DNA of 64,000 nucleotides, taken from NCBI GenBank assembly GCA_035370245.1, contig DAOOVO010000008.1, positions 5,156 through 69,155 on the forward strand, written 5' to 3'. Shown here piece by piece: positions 18,560 to 26,535 of this stretch; the stretch's first letter is position 1, and each line of letters begins with the position of its first letter. This DNA comes from Pseudobacteroides sp035370245 (lineage in GTDB: Bacteria > Bacillota > Clostridia > Acetivibrionales > DSM-2933). The notes below the pieces were generated by a model that had not been told where the DNA came from, ran no database searches, and saw only the letters and a program-made list of their open reading frames with translations. Position numbers and translations under genes: made by a program.

Positions 18560-18767
18560 ATAAAATATTCGTTAGGTGAGGTTCCTATACAAATATACGC
18601 TGCTGCCCGGAAACATCGAGAGATGCCAATGGGTCAACAGGTACTACCGAAATAAGGTTTTACTTAATGTAGCTGGAATTGTATTCCAAAGTTGTATAGT
18701 GCTAAAGCTCAACGAGTGAAGGAGCTATAATGGCGTTTTTCCGTCACTCTTTGTTGGCGGTTTTTTT
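18560..18767 (+). ncRNA. M-box (ykoK) magnesium riboswitch with terminator
   Basis: The leader contains the conserved M-box pieces in order: TTCGTTAGGTGAGG, CTATACAAATATACGCTGCTG, CCGGAAACATCGAGAGATGCC, AATGGGTCAACAGGT and ACTACCG (each cited in part). The 3' hairpin CAAC-GAGTGA-GG / CC-TCACTC-GTTG (18710-18756) followed by seven T is the expression platform. High Mg2+ should favour termination and reduce expression of the downstream CorA-like transporter. Confidence 0.95.
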
Positions 18768-18784
18768 AATGTTAAGAAAATTGT

Positions 18785-18831
18785 CAATTCAATTATCTTT
18801 AATGAATTAAAGATAATTATAAGCTGAATTG
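18785..18831 (+). repeat. Inverted repeat upstream of the 30-codon ORF
   Basis: CAATTC plus AATTATCTTT (18785-18800) is complementary to AAAGATAATT (18809-18818) and GAATTG (18826-18831). The hairpin ends right before GGAGGTG, the ribosome binding site of the small ORF, so it may mark or shield that site. Confidence 0.6.
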
Positions 18832-18846
18832 ATGGAGGTGAACGGT

Positions 18847-18939
18847 ATGGACTATGACCCTGATAGTAGTAACTTAAAAGGATTTTTATTAATGTTCAAA
18901 GGTTTATTTGTCATGCCGTTAACCATAATTATGGCGTAA
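18847..18939 (+). CDS. 30-residue hydrophobic small protein between M-box and corA
   Basis: ATG 18847 is preceded by a strong GGAGGTG at 6-7 bases spacing and opens 30 codons ending at TAA 18937. The product has an acidic N-terminus (MDYDPDSSN) and then a hydrophobic helix (about residues 12-29, FLLMFKGLFVMPLTIIMA), so a single-span membrane peptide is plausible. It lies downstream of the Mg2+ riboswitch terminator and 53 bases before corA, so it should be cotranscribed with it under low Mg2+. Small membrane proteins that tune cation transporters are known in other bacteria (for example MgtS), but no homology is claimed. Confidence 0.6.
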   Translation: MDYDPDSSNLKGFLLMFKGLFVMPLTIIMA

Positions 18940-18992
18940 TTGACAGATAAACCCTCAGTTTTCCGGTTGATTTTATTGAAGAGGGTGATTGT

Positions 18993-19922
18993 ATGATTGA
19001 AATCTTTAAATCAGTTAATAACCAGATAGTTCAAACAAGCACATTTGATGAAGGTGTGTGGGTAAATCTGGTAAAACCTAGTGAGGAAGAAATCGAAAAA
19101 GTTAGAAGTGCATTAAATGTCGATATAGATTTTTTAAAGGCCGCACTCGATGAAGAAGAACGTGCGAGAATAGAAAGTGACAATGGACAGACTCTTATAA
19201 TTGTTGATATGCCTGTTGTAGAAAAAGAGGGTAAAATGAATGTTTATACTACTATTCCTCTTGGCATTATACTTATCAAGCATATAATTATAACTGTTTG
19301 TTTGAAGGAAGATACATTGCTTAAAGATTTTATGAGCAACAAGGTTAAAGCTTTTTTTACACAGTACAAGACGAGATTTGTGCTTCAGATACTCCATAAA
19401 AATGCTACACGGTATCTTCAGTTTCTAAAGCATATTGACAAGACCAGTACAAGGATAGAGCAGGATTTGCACAAGTCCATGAAGAACAAGGAGCTCATTC
19501 AGATGCTAAAGCTTGAGAAGAGTCTCGTTTACTTCTCTACGGCTCTAAAGTCAAATGAAGTTGTCCTTGAAAAGCTTATGAAATACGAGCATATTAAGAA
19601 CTATCCGGAAGATACCGATCTTCTTGAGGATGTAATAATTGAAAACAAACAGGCTATAGAAATGGCCAACATATATAGCAACATATTAACCGGCACAATG
19701 GATGCTTTTGCTTCTATTATTTCAAACAATTTAAATATTGTGATGAAATTTTTAACATCTGTAACCATTGTGATGGCTATACCCACTATGATATCAAGCT
19801 TTTTTGGAATGAATGTAGATTTGCCGCTTTCGGGAAAAGCTTCTTTTTGGCTGATTGCAGCTGTAGCATTTGCAATGTCATCTGCAACCGGACTGTTTTT
19901 GTATAAGAAAAAGATGTTCTAA
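18993..19922 (+). CDS. corA: CorA-family divalent cation transporter
   Basis: 309-residue CorA-type channel for Mg2+ (possibly Co2+ or Ni2+). The long N-terminal cytoplasmic domain is followed by a stalk helix rich in Leu and charged residues, and two C-terminal membrane spans. The pore signature GMN is present as FFGMNV at the end of TM1, and the protein ends with a basic KKKMF tail. The usual YGMN is FGMN here. GAGGGTG precedes the ATG. Control by the M-box leader supports Mg2+ as the physiological substrate. Confidence 0.93.
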   Translation: MIEIFKSVNNQIVQTSTFDEGVWVNLVKPSEEEIEKVRSALNVDIDFLKAALDEEERARIESDNGQTLIIVDMPVVEKEGKMNVYTTIPLGIILIKHIIITVCLKEDTLLKDFMSNKVKAFFTQYKTRFVLQILHKNATRYLQFLKHIDKTSTRIEQDLHKSMKNKELIQMLKLEKSLVYFSTALKSNEVVLEKLMKYEHIKNYPEDTDLLEDVIIENKQAIEMANIYSNILTGTMDAFASIISNNLNIVMKFLTSVTIVMAIPTMISSFFGMNVDLPLSGKASFWLIAAVAFAMSSATGLFLYKKKMF

Positions 19923-19981
19923 ATTTATAAAAGTTATTAAGTTTGTTTTTGTTGAAAGGCTTTTAATTTTATATAATGTAT

Positions 19982-20016
19982 AAAAACCTGCATGAGCTAA
20001 AATCCATGTGGGTTTT
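19982..20016 (+). terminator. Terminator after corA
   Basis: AAAACC-CATG arms pair with CATG-GGTTTT around an AT loop; the 3' arm continues into TTTTATTA. Confidence 0.65.
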
Positions 20017-20086
20017 ATTATGGTGTAATTTTTATAAAAAATAGAAAATAAAAATAAAAAACTATATAAATTGTAGAAAATAGGTG

Positions 20087-20180
20087 TATAATATAAATGC
20101 AAATGCAAATCATTACTATTTAAATGGGTATTAATATTACATTTAGCGGAGATAAATGCAAATGATTAATTGCATTTAAT
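20087..20180 (+). promoter_or_regulatory. znu promoter region with candidate Zur operator and repeat copy A
   Basis: TATAAT at 20087-20092 is a likely -10. At 20153-20178 TAAATGCAA and TTGCATTTA form a perfect 9-bp inverted repeat around ATGATTAA, resembling Fur-family operators. A partial match (AAATGCAAAT) lies at 20101-20110. The stretch 20131-20180 is copy A of a ~50-bp repeat also found at 37540 and 38422. With a Fur-family gene at the end of the operon, a zinc-responsive operator is the natural reading, but this is inference. Confidence 0.6.
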
Positions 20181-20205
20181 ATATTTAGATTAGGAGAAGT
20201 GATTT

Positions 20206-21114
20206 ATGAATAAGTATATACGGCTATTTTTGGTTGTTTTTATTGGGGCTTTTCTGTTTTCGTCTTGCGGTAACTCTCCTGAAACTACAAATACCGGCAA
20301 ACAAAAGGAATTTACAATTGTAACATCATTCTACCCCATATATGTGTCTGCAATAAATGTAGCAAAGGATATTCCGGGTGTGAGGGTGAAAAACATGACA
20401 GAGCCACAGACAGGCTGCCTTCACGATTACCAGTTGTCTCCGGCAGATTTGAAGACTCTTGAAAGTGCCGATGTTTTTGTAATAAATGGTGCAGGAATGG
20501 AAGCTTTTATGGATAAGGTCATAAGTCAGATGCCAAAACTGAAGGTTGTAGAGGCTTCAAAGGGAATAGAGCTTATCAAAAATTCATCCGATGGTGAAGA
20601 GAATCCCCATGTATGGGTGAGCATATCTGAAGCTATTAAGCAGGTCAAAAATATTAGTGAAGAATTGGCTTTGATAAATCCGCAAAATGCAGATAAGTAC
20701 AGGAAAAACAGTGAAGATTATATTAAAAAGCTGGAAGCCTTGAAGGAAAAAATGCATAATGAGCTTGACGGTATAAAAAACAGAGATATTGTAACATTTC
20801 ATGAGTCATTTCCATACTTTGCAAAAGAGTTTAACCTGAATATTGTTGCGGTTATAGAACGTGAGCCCGGATCTGAACCAAGTGCGGGTGAAATAGCCGA
20901 TACTATAAATATAATTAAAAAGACAAATGTAAAGGCCTTATTTGCTGAGCCTCAGTATTCTAAAAAGGCTGCCGAGTCCATAGCAAATCAGACAGGAGCA
21001 AAGGTATTTACTCTTGATCCCATTGTCACAGGCTCCGAGGATGGAGATGTTGATGGGTACATTAATAAAATGGAAGAAAATCTAAAATCTTTGTTAGAGG
21101 CATTGAAAATATGA
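20206..21114 (+). CDS. znuA: Zinc ABC transporter substrate-binding lipoprotein
   Basis: Cluster A-I metal-binding lipoprotein of 302 residues. A signal peptide ends in the lipobox FSSCG. Metal ligands expected for the ZnuA/AdcA group are visible: His in GCLHDYQLS, His in ENPHVWV, His in TFHESFPYF and Asp in FTLDPIV. The His-rich loop common in many ZnuA proteins is absent. GGAGAAGTG precedes the ATG. The last base overlap (ATGA) with znuC shows coupling. Mn is a possible alternative substrate, but the zinc assignment is supported by the linked Fur-family regulator and operator. Confidence 0.88.
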   Translation: MNKYIRLFLVVFIGAFLFSSCGNSPETTNTGKQKEFTIVTSFYPIYVSAINVAKDIPGVRVKNMTEPQTGCLHDYQLSPADLKTLESADVFVINGAGMEAFMDKVISQMPKLKVVEASKGIELIKNSSDGEENPHVWVSISEAIKQVKNISEELALINPQNADKYRKNSEDYIKKLEALKEKMHNELDGIKNRDIVTFHESFPYFAKEFNLNIVAVIEREPGSEPSAGEIADTINIIKKTNVKALFAEPQYSKKAAESIANQTGAKVFTLDPIVTGSEDGDVDGYINKMEENLKSLLEALKI

Positions 21115-21941
21115 AGAATGAAAACATGTTTCATAATGATTGTGCAAATAAAAGTCCACATCAAAAAGACAAAGGATGTAAAGATGCCTGTTGTGGATTT
21201 TGCTGCACAAAATTGAAGAATTTCGGTGTAGTTATAGGAAAAACTGAGATATTAAGGGATGTAAATCTTCACATTCATTGTGGGGAGTTGACTGCCATAA
21301 TAGGACCAAACGGTGCTGGAAAAAGCACTCTCTTAAAGGCTATGCTTGGCGATTTGAAGGCTACGGGTGAACTCAAATACATTGATGCAAAAGGCAGGCG
21401 TAACGGCAAACCTCTTATCGGTTATGTTCCTCAGTATCTAAATTTTGATGTTGGTTCGCCTACGAGTGTGCTTGATTTGTTCATGGCATGCCGTTTTAAA
21501 TTTCCGGTGTGGCTTCATGCTCCTAAAAGGATTATAAGGCATGTAGAAGAAGCACTGTCAAGGGTGAAGGCTGATCAACTTATTAACAGAAGGCTCGGAG
21601 CACTATCGGGAGGAGAGCTCCAGAGAGTATTGCTGGCTCTTGCACTCGATCCCATTCCCGATTTGTTGTTATTGGATGAACCGGTTTCAGGGATTGACCA
21701 TAATGGATTGGCAATATTTTATGAAACAGTTTCACAGCTTAGAAAGAATTATGATCTGTCCATAATACTGATTTCCCATGACCTTGATCTTGTGTATAAA
21801 TATGCGGACAGGGTTGTTTTGCTGAAAAAAACAGTTCTTGAAAACGGTAAGCCTCAAGATGTTTTCCAAAGTGAGAATTTCAAAGAGGTGTTTTCACTAA
21901 AATGGAAAGATGCTGATGCACAGGGGAGGGAAGAACAATAA
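21111..21941 (+). CDS. znuC: Zinc ABC transporter ATP-binding protein with Cys-rich N-terminal extension
   Basis: 276-residue ATPase with Walker A GPNGAGKST, signature LSGGELQRVLLA, Walker B LLLLDEPVSGID and switch ISHDLD. Unusually, about 38 residues precede the ABC fold and include six Cys (11, 23, 27, 28, 31, 32) and two His, with the motif CKDACCGFCC. This looks like a metal-binding tail that could sense or buffer zinc on the cytoplasmic side. The start overlaps the znuA stop (ATGA) and the gene overlaps znuB by one base (TAATG). Confidence 0.9.
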   Translation: MKNENMFHNDCANKSPHQKDKGCKDACCGFCCTKLKNFGVVIGKTEILRDVNLHIHCGELTAIIGPNGAGKSTLLKAMLGDLKATGELKYIDAKGRRNGKPLIGYVPQYLNFDVGSPTSVLDLFMACRFKFPVWLHAPKRIIRHVEEALSRVKADQLINRRLGALSGGELQRVLLALALDPIPDLLLLDEPVSGIDHNGLAIFYETVSQLRKNYDLSIILISHDLDLVYKYADRVVLLKKTVLENGKPQDVFQSENFKEVFSLKWKDADAQGREEQ

Positions 21942-22780
21942 TGGACATTTGGTACAGTATCATAGACATGCTTCCCTTTGAATGGACGGGACATACATTT
22001 ATGAAAAATGCCTTGCTGGCAATTATACTTATTTCGCCTGTGTTCGGTATTCTAGGAACAATGGTTGTAAACAACAGGATGGCTTTTTTTTCCGATGCAT
22101 TGGGGCATGGAGCATTTACCGGTGTGGCCATTGGCAGTATTATGGGCTTGGTTCAGCCTCTTTGGTCCGCTGTTATTTTTTCCGTTGTGTTTTCAATAGG
22201 AATCGCAGTAATAAAATACAGGAGTCGAATGGCAAGTGACACTGTAATAGGAGTGTTTTCGTCAACGGCGGTTGCATTGGGTATATTCATACAGACATCG
22301 GGCGGTAAGAGTTTTGGAAAAGCAATGACATATCTCATAGGCGACATATTGAGTATTCTTCCAAGCGAGATATTATTGGCATTTTTACTTTTGATTTTTA
22401 TTACTGTATTATGGATTGTAATATTCAATAAGCTTATGGTAGTGAGCGTAAACCCATCTCTTGCGGGAAGCAGGGGAATACATACTTTTTGGAATGAACT
22501 TATTTTCAGCATGGTTATTGCGGTTGTGGTTACGGTATCCATGTCCTGGATTGGGCTTATGGTGATTAATTCATTTTTGGTTTTGCCTGCTGCGGCTGCG
22601 AGAAACATAGCAAAGAATCAGCGGCAGTATCATTTGTTGACGATTGTAATTTCTGTCGTATCAGGCATCTCTGGTCTTATTGCATCGTACTATATTGAAA
22701 CAGCTTCCGGTGCTACCATTGTATTGATTGCTGCAGTTATATTCTTTGCAACATTTGTTTACAGGAAGAGGTTTGATTAA
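21941..22780 (+). CDS. znuB: Zinc ABC transporter permease
   Basis: 279-residue ABC-3 family integral membrane protein with about eight spans. Recognisable features are an FFSDALGHGAFTGVA segment near residue 47, a central long span, the stretch SWIGLMVINSFLVLPAAAA that matches the family core, and a short basic C-terminus. It is translationally coupled to znuC. The downstream Fur-family gene starts about 40 bases later, so all four genes probably share a transcript. Confidence 0.92.
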   Translation: MDIWYSIIDMLPFEWTGHTFMKNALLAIILISPVFGILGTMVVNNRMAFFSDALGHGAFTGVAIGSIMGLVQPLWSAVIFSVVFSIGIAVIKYRSRMASDTVIGVFSSTAVALGIFIQTSGGKSFGKAMTYLIGDILSILPSEILLAFLLLIFITVLWIVIFNKLMVVSVNPSLAGSRGIHTFWNELIFSMVIAVVVTVSMSWIGLMVINSFLVLPAAAARNIAKNQRQYHLLTIVISVVSGISGLIASYYIETASGATIVLIAAVIFFATFVYRKRFD

Positions 22781-22821
22781 GGATTCTTAAGTATCTTGAA
22801 GATGGGAAAGGATGCATAGGC

Positions 22822-23259
22822 TTGGAAACAAAAAAATATAGAGAATTATTAAAAAAAGAAAATTTGAGAAACACAAAACACAGAAATTCAATTCTTGAAG
22901 TTATTGAAGAAAACAGACAGCCCATGACTGCGGATACAATCTACGTAAAGCTTAGAGAACAAGGTGTATCCATAAGTCTTTCAACTGTTTATCGAGTTCT
23001 GGATACTTTAATAGGAAAAGGTCTCGTGGTTAAGACCAGTGTAACCGATGATAATAAAGGACTTTATGAAATAAACACAATGGAGCACAAACACCACCTT
23101 TTATGCACAAAATGCAGGAAAATGCTTTCTGTGGATGGGTGCCCGCTCGAGGAATATGAAAAAATGCTGGAGGAGAAACTGGGTTTTTCAATTAAAGGTC
23201 ACAAGTTGGAGATGTTTGGTTTGTGTGATAAATGCAAGGAAAATAATACTGAGTACTGA
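22822..23259 (+). CDS. zur: Fur-family metalloregulator, probably Zur
   Basis: 145-residue winged-helix repressor. The recognition helix region ISLSTVYRVLDTL is typical of Fur proteins. Two CxxC pairs (C95/C98 in CTKCRK and C135/C138 in CDKCKE) form the structural zinc site, and His residues around HKHH (about 89-92) and H127 belong to the dimerisation/regulatory sites. The start is TTG 22822 with AAAGGATG upstream; no better ATG exists. Position after znuACB makes Zur the best call over Fur or PerR. It likely represses its own operon through the palindrome near 20165. Confidence 0.85.
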   Translation: METKKYRELLKKENLRNTKHRNSILEVIEENRQPMTADTIYVKLREQGVSISLSTVYRVLDTLIGKGLVVKTSVTDDNKGLYEINTMEHKHHLLCTKCRKMLSVDGCPLEEYEKMLEEKLGFSIKGHKLEMFGLCDKCKENNTEY

Positions 23260-23312
23260 AACTAATTTTTGTTGTTTATTTCTTATTTATACAAATTAAG
23301 TATACAAACAAA

Positions 23313-23353
23313 GGGCTTTTGCACACTATCTTAAAGTAGTTTTGCATCAGCCC
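23313..23353. terminator. Hairpin between zur and tRNA-Ala
   Basis: GGGC (23313-23316) pairs with GCCC (23350-23353), with inner TGCA/TGCA and ACTA/TAGT stems. It lies between convergent transcription units and has T/A-rich flanks on both sides, so it may terminate both. Confidence 0.6.
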
Positions 23354-23360
23354 GCTTTAA

Positions 23361-23432
23361 TGGAGACTATGGGATTTGAACCCACAACTTCTACAATGCC
23401 ATTGTAGCACTCTCCCATTGAGTTAAGCCCCC
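23361..23432 (-). tRNA. tRNA-Ala (GGC)
   Basis: On the minus strand a full cloverleaf is visible: acceptor GGGGGCT/AGTCTCC with the alanine identity pair G3:U70, a D-arm, anticodon stem CTACA/TGTAG with loop ATGGCAT giving anticodon GGC, and TTCAAAT in the T-loop. No CCA is encoded. Confidence 0.95.
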
Positions 23433-23441
23433 GTGTAATTA

Positions 23442-24155
23442 TTAGTCAAAAACTTCTATAATACCAACTCTACCAAAACCATCAAAACTAACTCTTCGAA
23501 AAATAAGATATTCATATATTTCTGTCCATCTTTTGATATCAACGACAGTAATGCAACCTGCAGAGACCATACCAGTGTGCAAATACCTATCGTCTACATA
23601 GCCGCCATCTAAATATGTTATCCTAAACCATGATGTTGCGTATTTTGTTTGATCTTTATAAGTGTTGCCATTTCTGGAGTGAGGCTCGTCAGGCATTTCC
23701 AAATAATATTTACCACTTGGAATGGCACCTTCTGAAGAAACGTTATCATAACCACCAGATCCTGAAAAAGCGTTATATGTTTCTCCGTTAACCTCAAGCT
23801 TCTTTTTACTTTTATAGAATTTAAGCTCTGCCTTAGGCAGTGTCCTGTTTCTGGATGTTAGATAGGAGCCATACATCATGTTGAAGAAAGACTTCTTTTT
23901 TACAGATGCATGTTTCGTTTTATATTTACCTTCAAGTATGGTAAAGTAATCGCGTTCATCAGACTCAGCATATAATCTTACCCTAGTTCCTTGTGGAAGG
24001 TAAATAATAGTATTGCTGTCCTCTGAACGTACACGACGCCAACCATCTTCTTTTGCTATATCAATAAAACATTCTCTAGACAAAGTTTTATTAGTTATAT
24101 CGGCAGCTATTTTTTCACCAATTTTTTCACCCATTTTGCCAGCTATTATTTGCAT
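23442..24155 (-). CDS. L,D-transpeptidase-like (DUF2778/Tlde1-like) protein without signal peptide
   Basis: 237-residue protein with AAGGGAGA before the ATG. Residues ~40-75 look like a bacterial SH3-type wall-binding or nucleating domain. The C-terminal half has a YkuD/DUF2778-like pattern: AIPSGKYYLEMPDEPHSRNG, a SWFRI strand and the probable active site HTGMVSAGCITV, with Cys as nucleophile. Such enzymes cross-link or edit peptidoglycan. No signal peptide or membrane segment is visible; the N-terminus (MQIIAGKMGEKIGEKIA) is amphipathic. Either export is by another route or it acts as an effector. The family call is by eye and moderate. Confidence 0.65.
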   Translation of the reverse strand: MQIIAGKMGEKIGEKIAADITNKTLSRECFIDIAKEDGWRRVRSEDSNTIIYLPQGTRVRLYAESDERDYFTILEGKYKTKHASVKKKSFFNMMYGSYLTSRNRTLPKAELKFYKSKKKLEVNGETYNAFSGSGGYDNVSSEGAIPSGKYYLEMPDEPHSRNGNTYKDQTKYATSWFRITYLDGGYVDDRYLHTGMVSAGCITVVDIKRWTEIYEYLIFRRVSFDGFGRVGIIEVFD

Positions 24156-24399
24156 TTTTTTAATCTCCCTTATTCCAACTCTACTGTGAAAAAATCAATC
24201 AATTATCTTACATAGATAATTTTATAATAATACATATATATTTATGTTGTCAAATGCAAATATAAAGTTATAAAGTAGTATTTATACGTATATAAGCTAA
24301 TGCTAAAACCGTATGCTTGATGACAAAACAGCTTTAAAATGGTAAAATAACATAATTGGTTTACTAAATGGGTAAATTTATAGTTAAGGAGGAATGTAC

Positions 24400-24918
24400 A
24401 TGTTTGAACTGTTGAAATCCAGAAGAAGCATAAGAAAATTTCAGAATAAAGAGATTGAGAAGGAAAAGATAGATACAATACTAAAAAGTGCACTCCTTTC
24501 ACCTTCATCGAGATCAAGAAGGCCCTGGGAGTTTATTGTGGTGACAGATAAGGAACTTTTAAAAAAACTTTCCCAATGTAGGGAACATAGCTCGGATTTT
24601 TTAGAAGGAGCACCTGTTGGGATAGTTGTTATTGCAGATCCGGAAGTTTGTGATGTATGGATAGAGGACGCTTCAATAGCAGCTATAATTATTCAGCTGT
24701 CTGCACAATCTCTTCAGCTGGGGTCATGCTGGATTCAAGTAAGAGACAGATATCATTCCGAAAATGTTACAGCTGGCGACTATATAAAAGAAGTCTTGGG
24801 CATACCGTCAAGATATAACGTTGAGTGTATGATAGCCATAGGCTATCCTGCAGAAAATAAAAAAGCATATGATATAAACGGTTTGCCTTATGGGAAAATT
24901 CATTATAACGGTTATTAA
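24400..24918 (+). CDS. Nitroreductase-family FMN oxidoreductase
   Basis: 172-residue small flavoprotein. ATG 24400 is preferred over 24394 because AAGGAGG then sits 7 bases upstream. The N-terminus LLKSRRSIRKFQ and the motif LSPSSRSRRPWEFIVV are typical FMN/phosphate contacts, and IAIGYPAE near the end marks the family's C-terminal loop. The substrate is unknown; this short single-domain type often acts on nitroaromatics or quinones, or as a ferredoxin-linked reductase. Neighbours give no pathway. Confidence 0.87.
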   Translation: MFELLKSRRSIRKFQNKEIEKEKIDTILKSALLSPSSRSRRPWEFIVVTDKELLKKLSQCREHSSDFLEGAPVGIVVIADPEVCDVWIEDASIAAIIIQLSAQSLQLGSCWIQVRDRYHSENVTAGDYIKEVLGIPSRYNVECMIAIGYPAENKKAYDINGLPYGKIHYNGY

Positions 24919-25000
24919 TTCGTCATTGTAATTATATTGAAATATATTTTCATAATGGCTAAATTGAATACGGTTAAGTTGAATATTTTGGAGGAAATTG

Positions 25001-26125
25001 ATGATTCAGGAATTATTAAAAGCTTTTATACTCGTTTTCATAGCCGAAATGGGGGATAAGACACAGATTCTCGCTATGGCTTTTGCAACCAAATATCCAG
25101 CAAGAAAGGTATTGGCAGGGATTTTTGCTGGATGCTTGCTAAATCATGGTTTGGCGGTTCTTTTGGGAAGCTCTGTTTCAAAGGTGATACCTTTAAACAC
25201 CGTTCAGGTAATTGCAGGCTTTGCTTTTGTGCTCTTTGCACTGTGGACAATTAAGCCGGAATCGGATGAAGATGAGGATGAAAGCAAAAAATCCAGGTTC
25301 GGACCTGTTATTACTGTTGCAACTGCTTTTTTTATTGGGGAATTGGGGGACAAGACCCAGCTTACGGCTATTACCCTGGCAGCCGATGCAATGTATCCTC
25401 TTGTAATACTTGCAGGGACTGTTACCGGAATGGTGGCAACAGGAGGTTTAGGTATCATTGTTGGAAAGAAACTTGGGGATAAAATACCTGAATTTGGGAT
25501 TAAAATTATTGCAGCCTCCGTATTTATGATGTTTGGTGTAACCAAGCTATATAACACTGTGCCTAAAGAATACCTTGAAATACAGTATATTTTGATTTTT
25601 GCCGCTTTAGTATCGATTACGGCTTTCATGTTTTTAAAATCCTCATTGGCAAAAAGGAAAGAGGGCAAGGAGTCTTTGTTAAAAAAGACTTCGAGGGAGC
25701 TTTACAATTATTATAATCGGACAAGGGAACAGGTTGAGGATATATGTCTCGGAGAAAATAAATGCGGAAAATGTAAGGGGAAAAATTGTATTATAGGATA
25801 TACCAAATTATTAATAGAGAATGGTTTGGATGGAATGGGTTCGGTAAGTCTTGAATCCCTCGGAAAGGAATTGGGTAAAGGCAATGATAAAGACTACAAT
25901 AGAGAGTTGGTTCTTCAAACATTAAGCAGCACTCTTCTGTTTATAAAAAATCATCCGGAAAATCCTGATGTAAAAAATTTACATGATATTAGGAAGAATC
26001 TTGAGATGATACTATTTGGCGAAAGCTTTGAAAATATAGATGACTGGAAGAAGTATGAAACGGATTTGAAAGCTATGGATAAAGATATTGCAGAAAAGCT
26101 CATATCAGAAATGAGAAAACAGTAA
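25001..26125 (+). CDS. UPF0016 (TMEM165/GDT1) cation transporter with Cys-rich C-terminal domain
   Basis: GGAGG lies 6 bases before ATG 25001. The first ~215 residues have the two inverted UPF0016 halves, each with its signature (EMGDKTQ near 17 and ELGDKTQ near 114), a charged loop between them, and about six to seven spans. The family exchanges Mn2+ or Ca2+ for protons in other organisms. An additional ~155-residue cytoplasmic region follows, with a Cys cluster (CLGENKCGKCKGKNC) and a helical tail. This extension is not part of the basic family and I do not recognise it. It might be a metal sensor or regulatory domain. Confidence 0.85.
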   Translation: MIQELLKAFILVFIAEMGDKTQILAMAFATKYPARKVLAGIFAGCLLNHGLAVLLGSSVSKVIPLNTVQVIAGFAFVLFALWTIKPESDEDEDESKKSRFGPVITVATAFFIGELGDKTQLTAITLAADAMYPLVILAGTVTGMVATGGLGIIVGKKLGDKIPEFGIKIIAASVFMMFGVTKLYNTVPKEYLEIQYILIFAALVSITAFMFLKSSLAKRKEGKESLLKKTSRELYNYYNRTREQVEDICLGENKCGKCKGKNCIIGYTKLLIENGLDGMGSVSLESLGKELGKGNDKDYNRELVLQTLSSTLLFIKNHPENPDVKNLHDIRKNLEMILFGESFENIDDWKKYETDLKAMDKDIAEKLISEMRKQ

Positions 26126-26161
26126 CTTGTCCGTTAAGCGGTGTAAGCTACATAAATAAAC

Positions 26162-26203
26162 GCCAAAGCTGCAGAGAATAACGAGTTTCTCTGCAGCTTT
26201 GGC
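26162..26203. terminator. Strong bidirectional hairpin after the UPF0016 gene
   Basis: GCCAAAGCTGCAGAGA (26162-26177) pairs perfectly with TCTCTGCAGCTTTGGC (26188-26203). It separates convergent genes. The T-run is short, so termination efficiency is uncertain. Confidence 0.75.
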
Positions 26204-26240
26204 ATTTGGTGGTAATTATGTACTTTTTTAAGAAAACCGA

Positions 26241-26384
26241 TTAACATTTGCAGTTGTTGTTATATCCTCCGAATCCCCCGAAAATTCCAGGGCAGAAGCA
26301 AATAACAAGTATAAGGATTATAATAATCCAAAAAAAGTCACTTCCAAAGCCGAAAAAACCCCCGCATCCTCTTTCATTTTCCAT
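26241..26384 (-). CDS. 47-residue Gly/Cys-rich membrane peptide
   Basis: ATG 26384 on the minus strand has AAGGAGTGAG upstream and opens 47 codons ending in TAA at 26241. The peptide has a polar, Gly-rich start (MENERGCGGFFGFG), one strongly hydrophobic helix with four consecutive Ile, and a Gly/Asn/Cys-rich tail ending NNNCKC. The layout resembles the small YjcZ-like spore proteins of Firmicutes, which I offer only as a comparison. A second ORF with the same layout lies at 27595-27717, flanking the gene between them. Confidence 0.65.
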   Translation of the reverse strand: MENERGCGGFFGFGSDFFWIIIILILVICFCPGIFGGFGGYNNNCKC

Positions 26385-26535
26385 TGAGCTCACTCCTTGT
26401 AATACTAATTACATTTCATAGTATGAAAAGCTCATAATAAAAGTTCCATATTAAAATATTTGTCTATCATAAAGGAACTTTTTTCTTATAATTATATATA
26501 ATACCAATAGGCTATATAAATATGAGGTGCTCTTT

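Noticed and set aside
20101..20130. Second full Zur operator
   Set aside because: AAATGCAAAT is present, but the complementary arm is poor, so I treat it as a half-site only.
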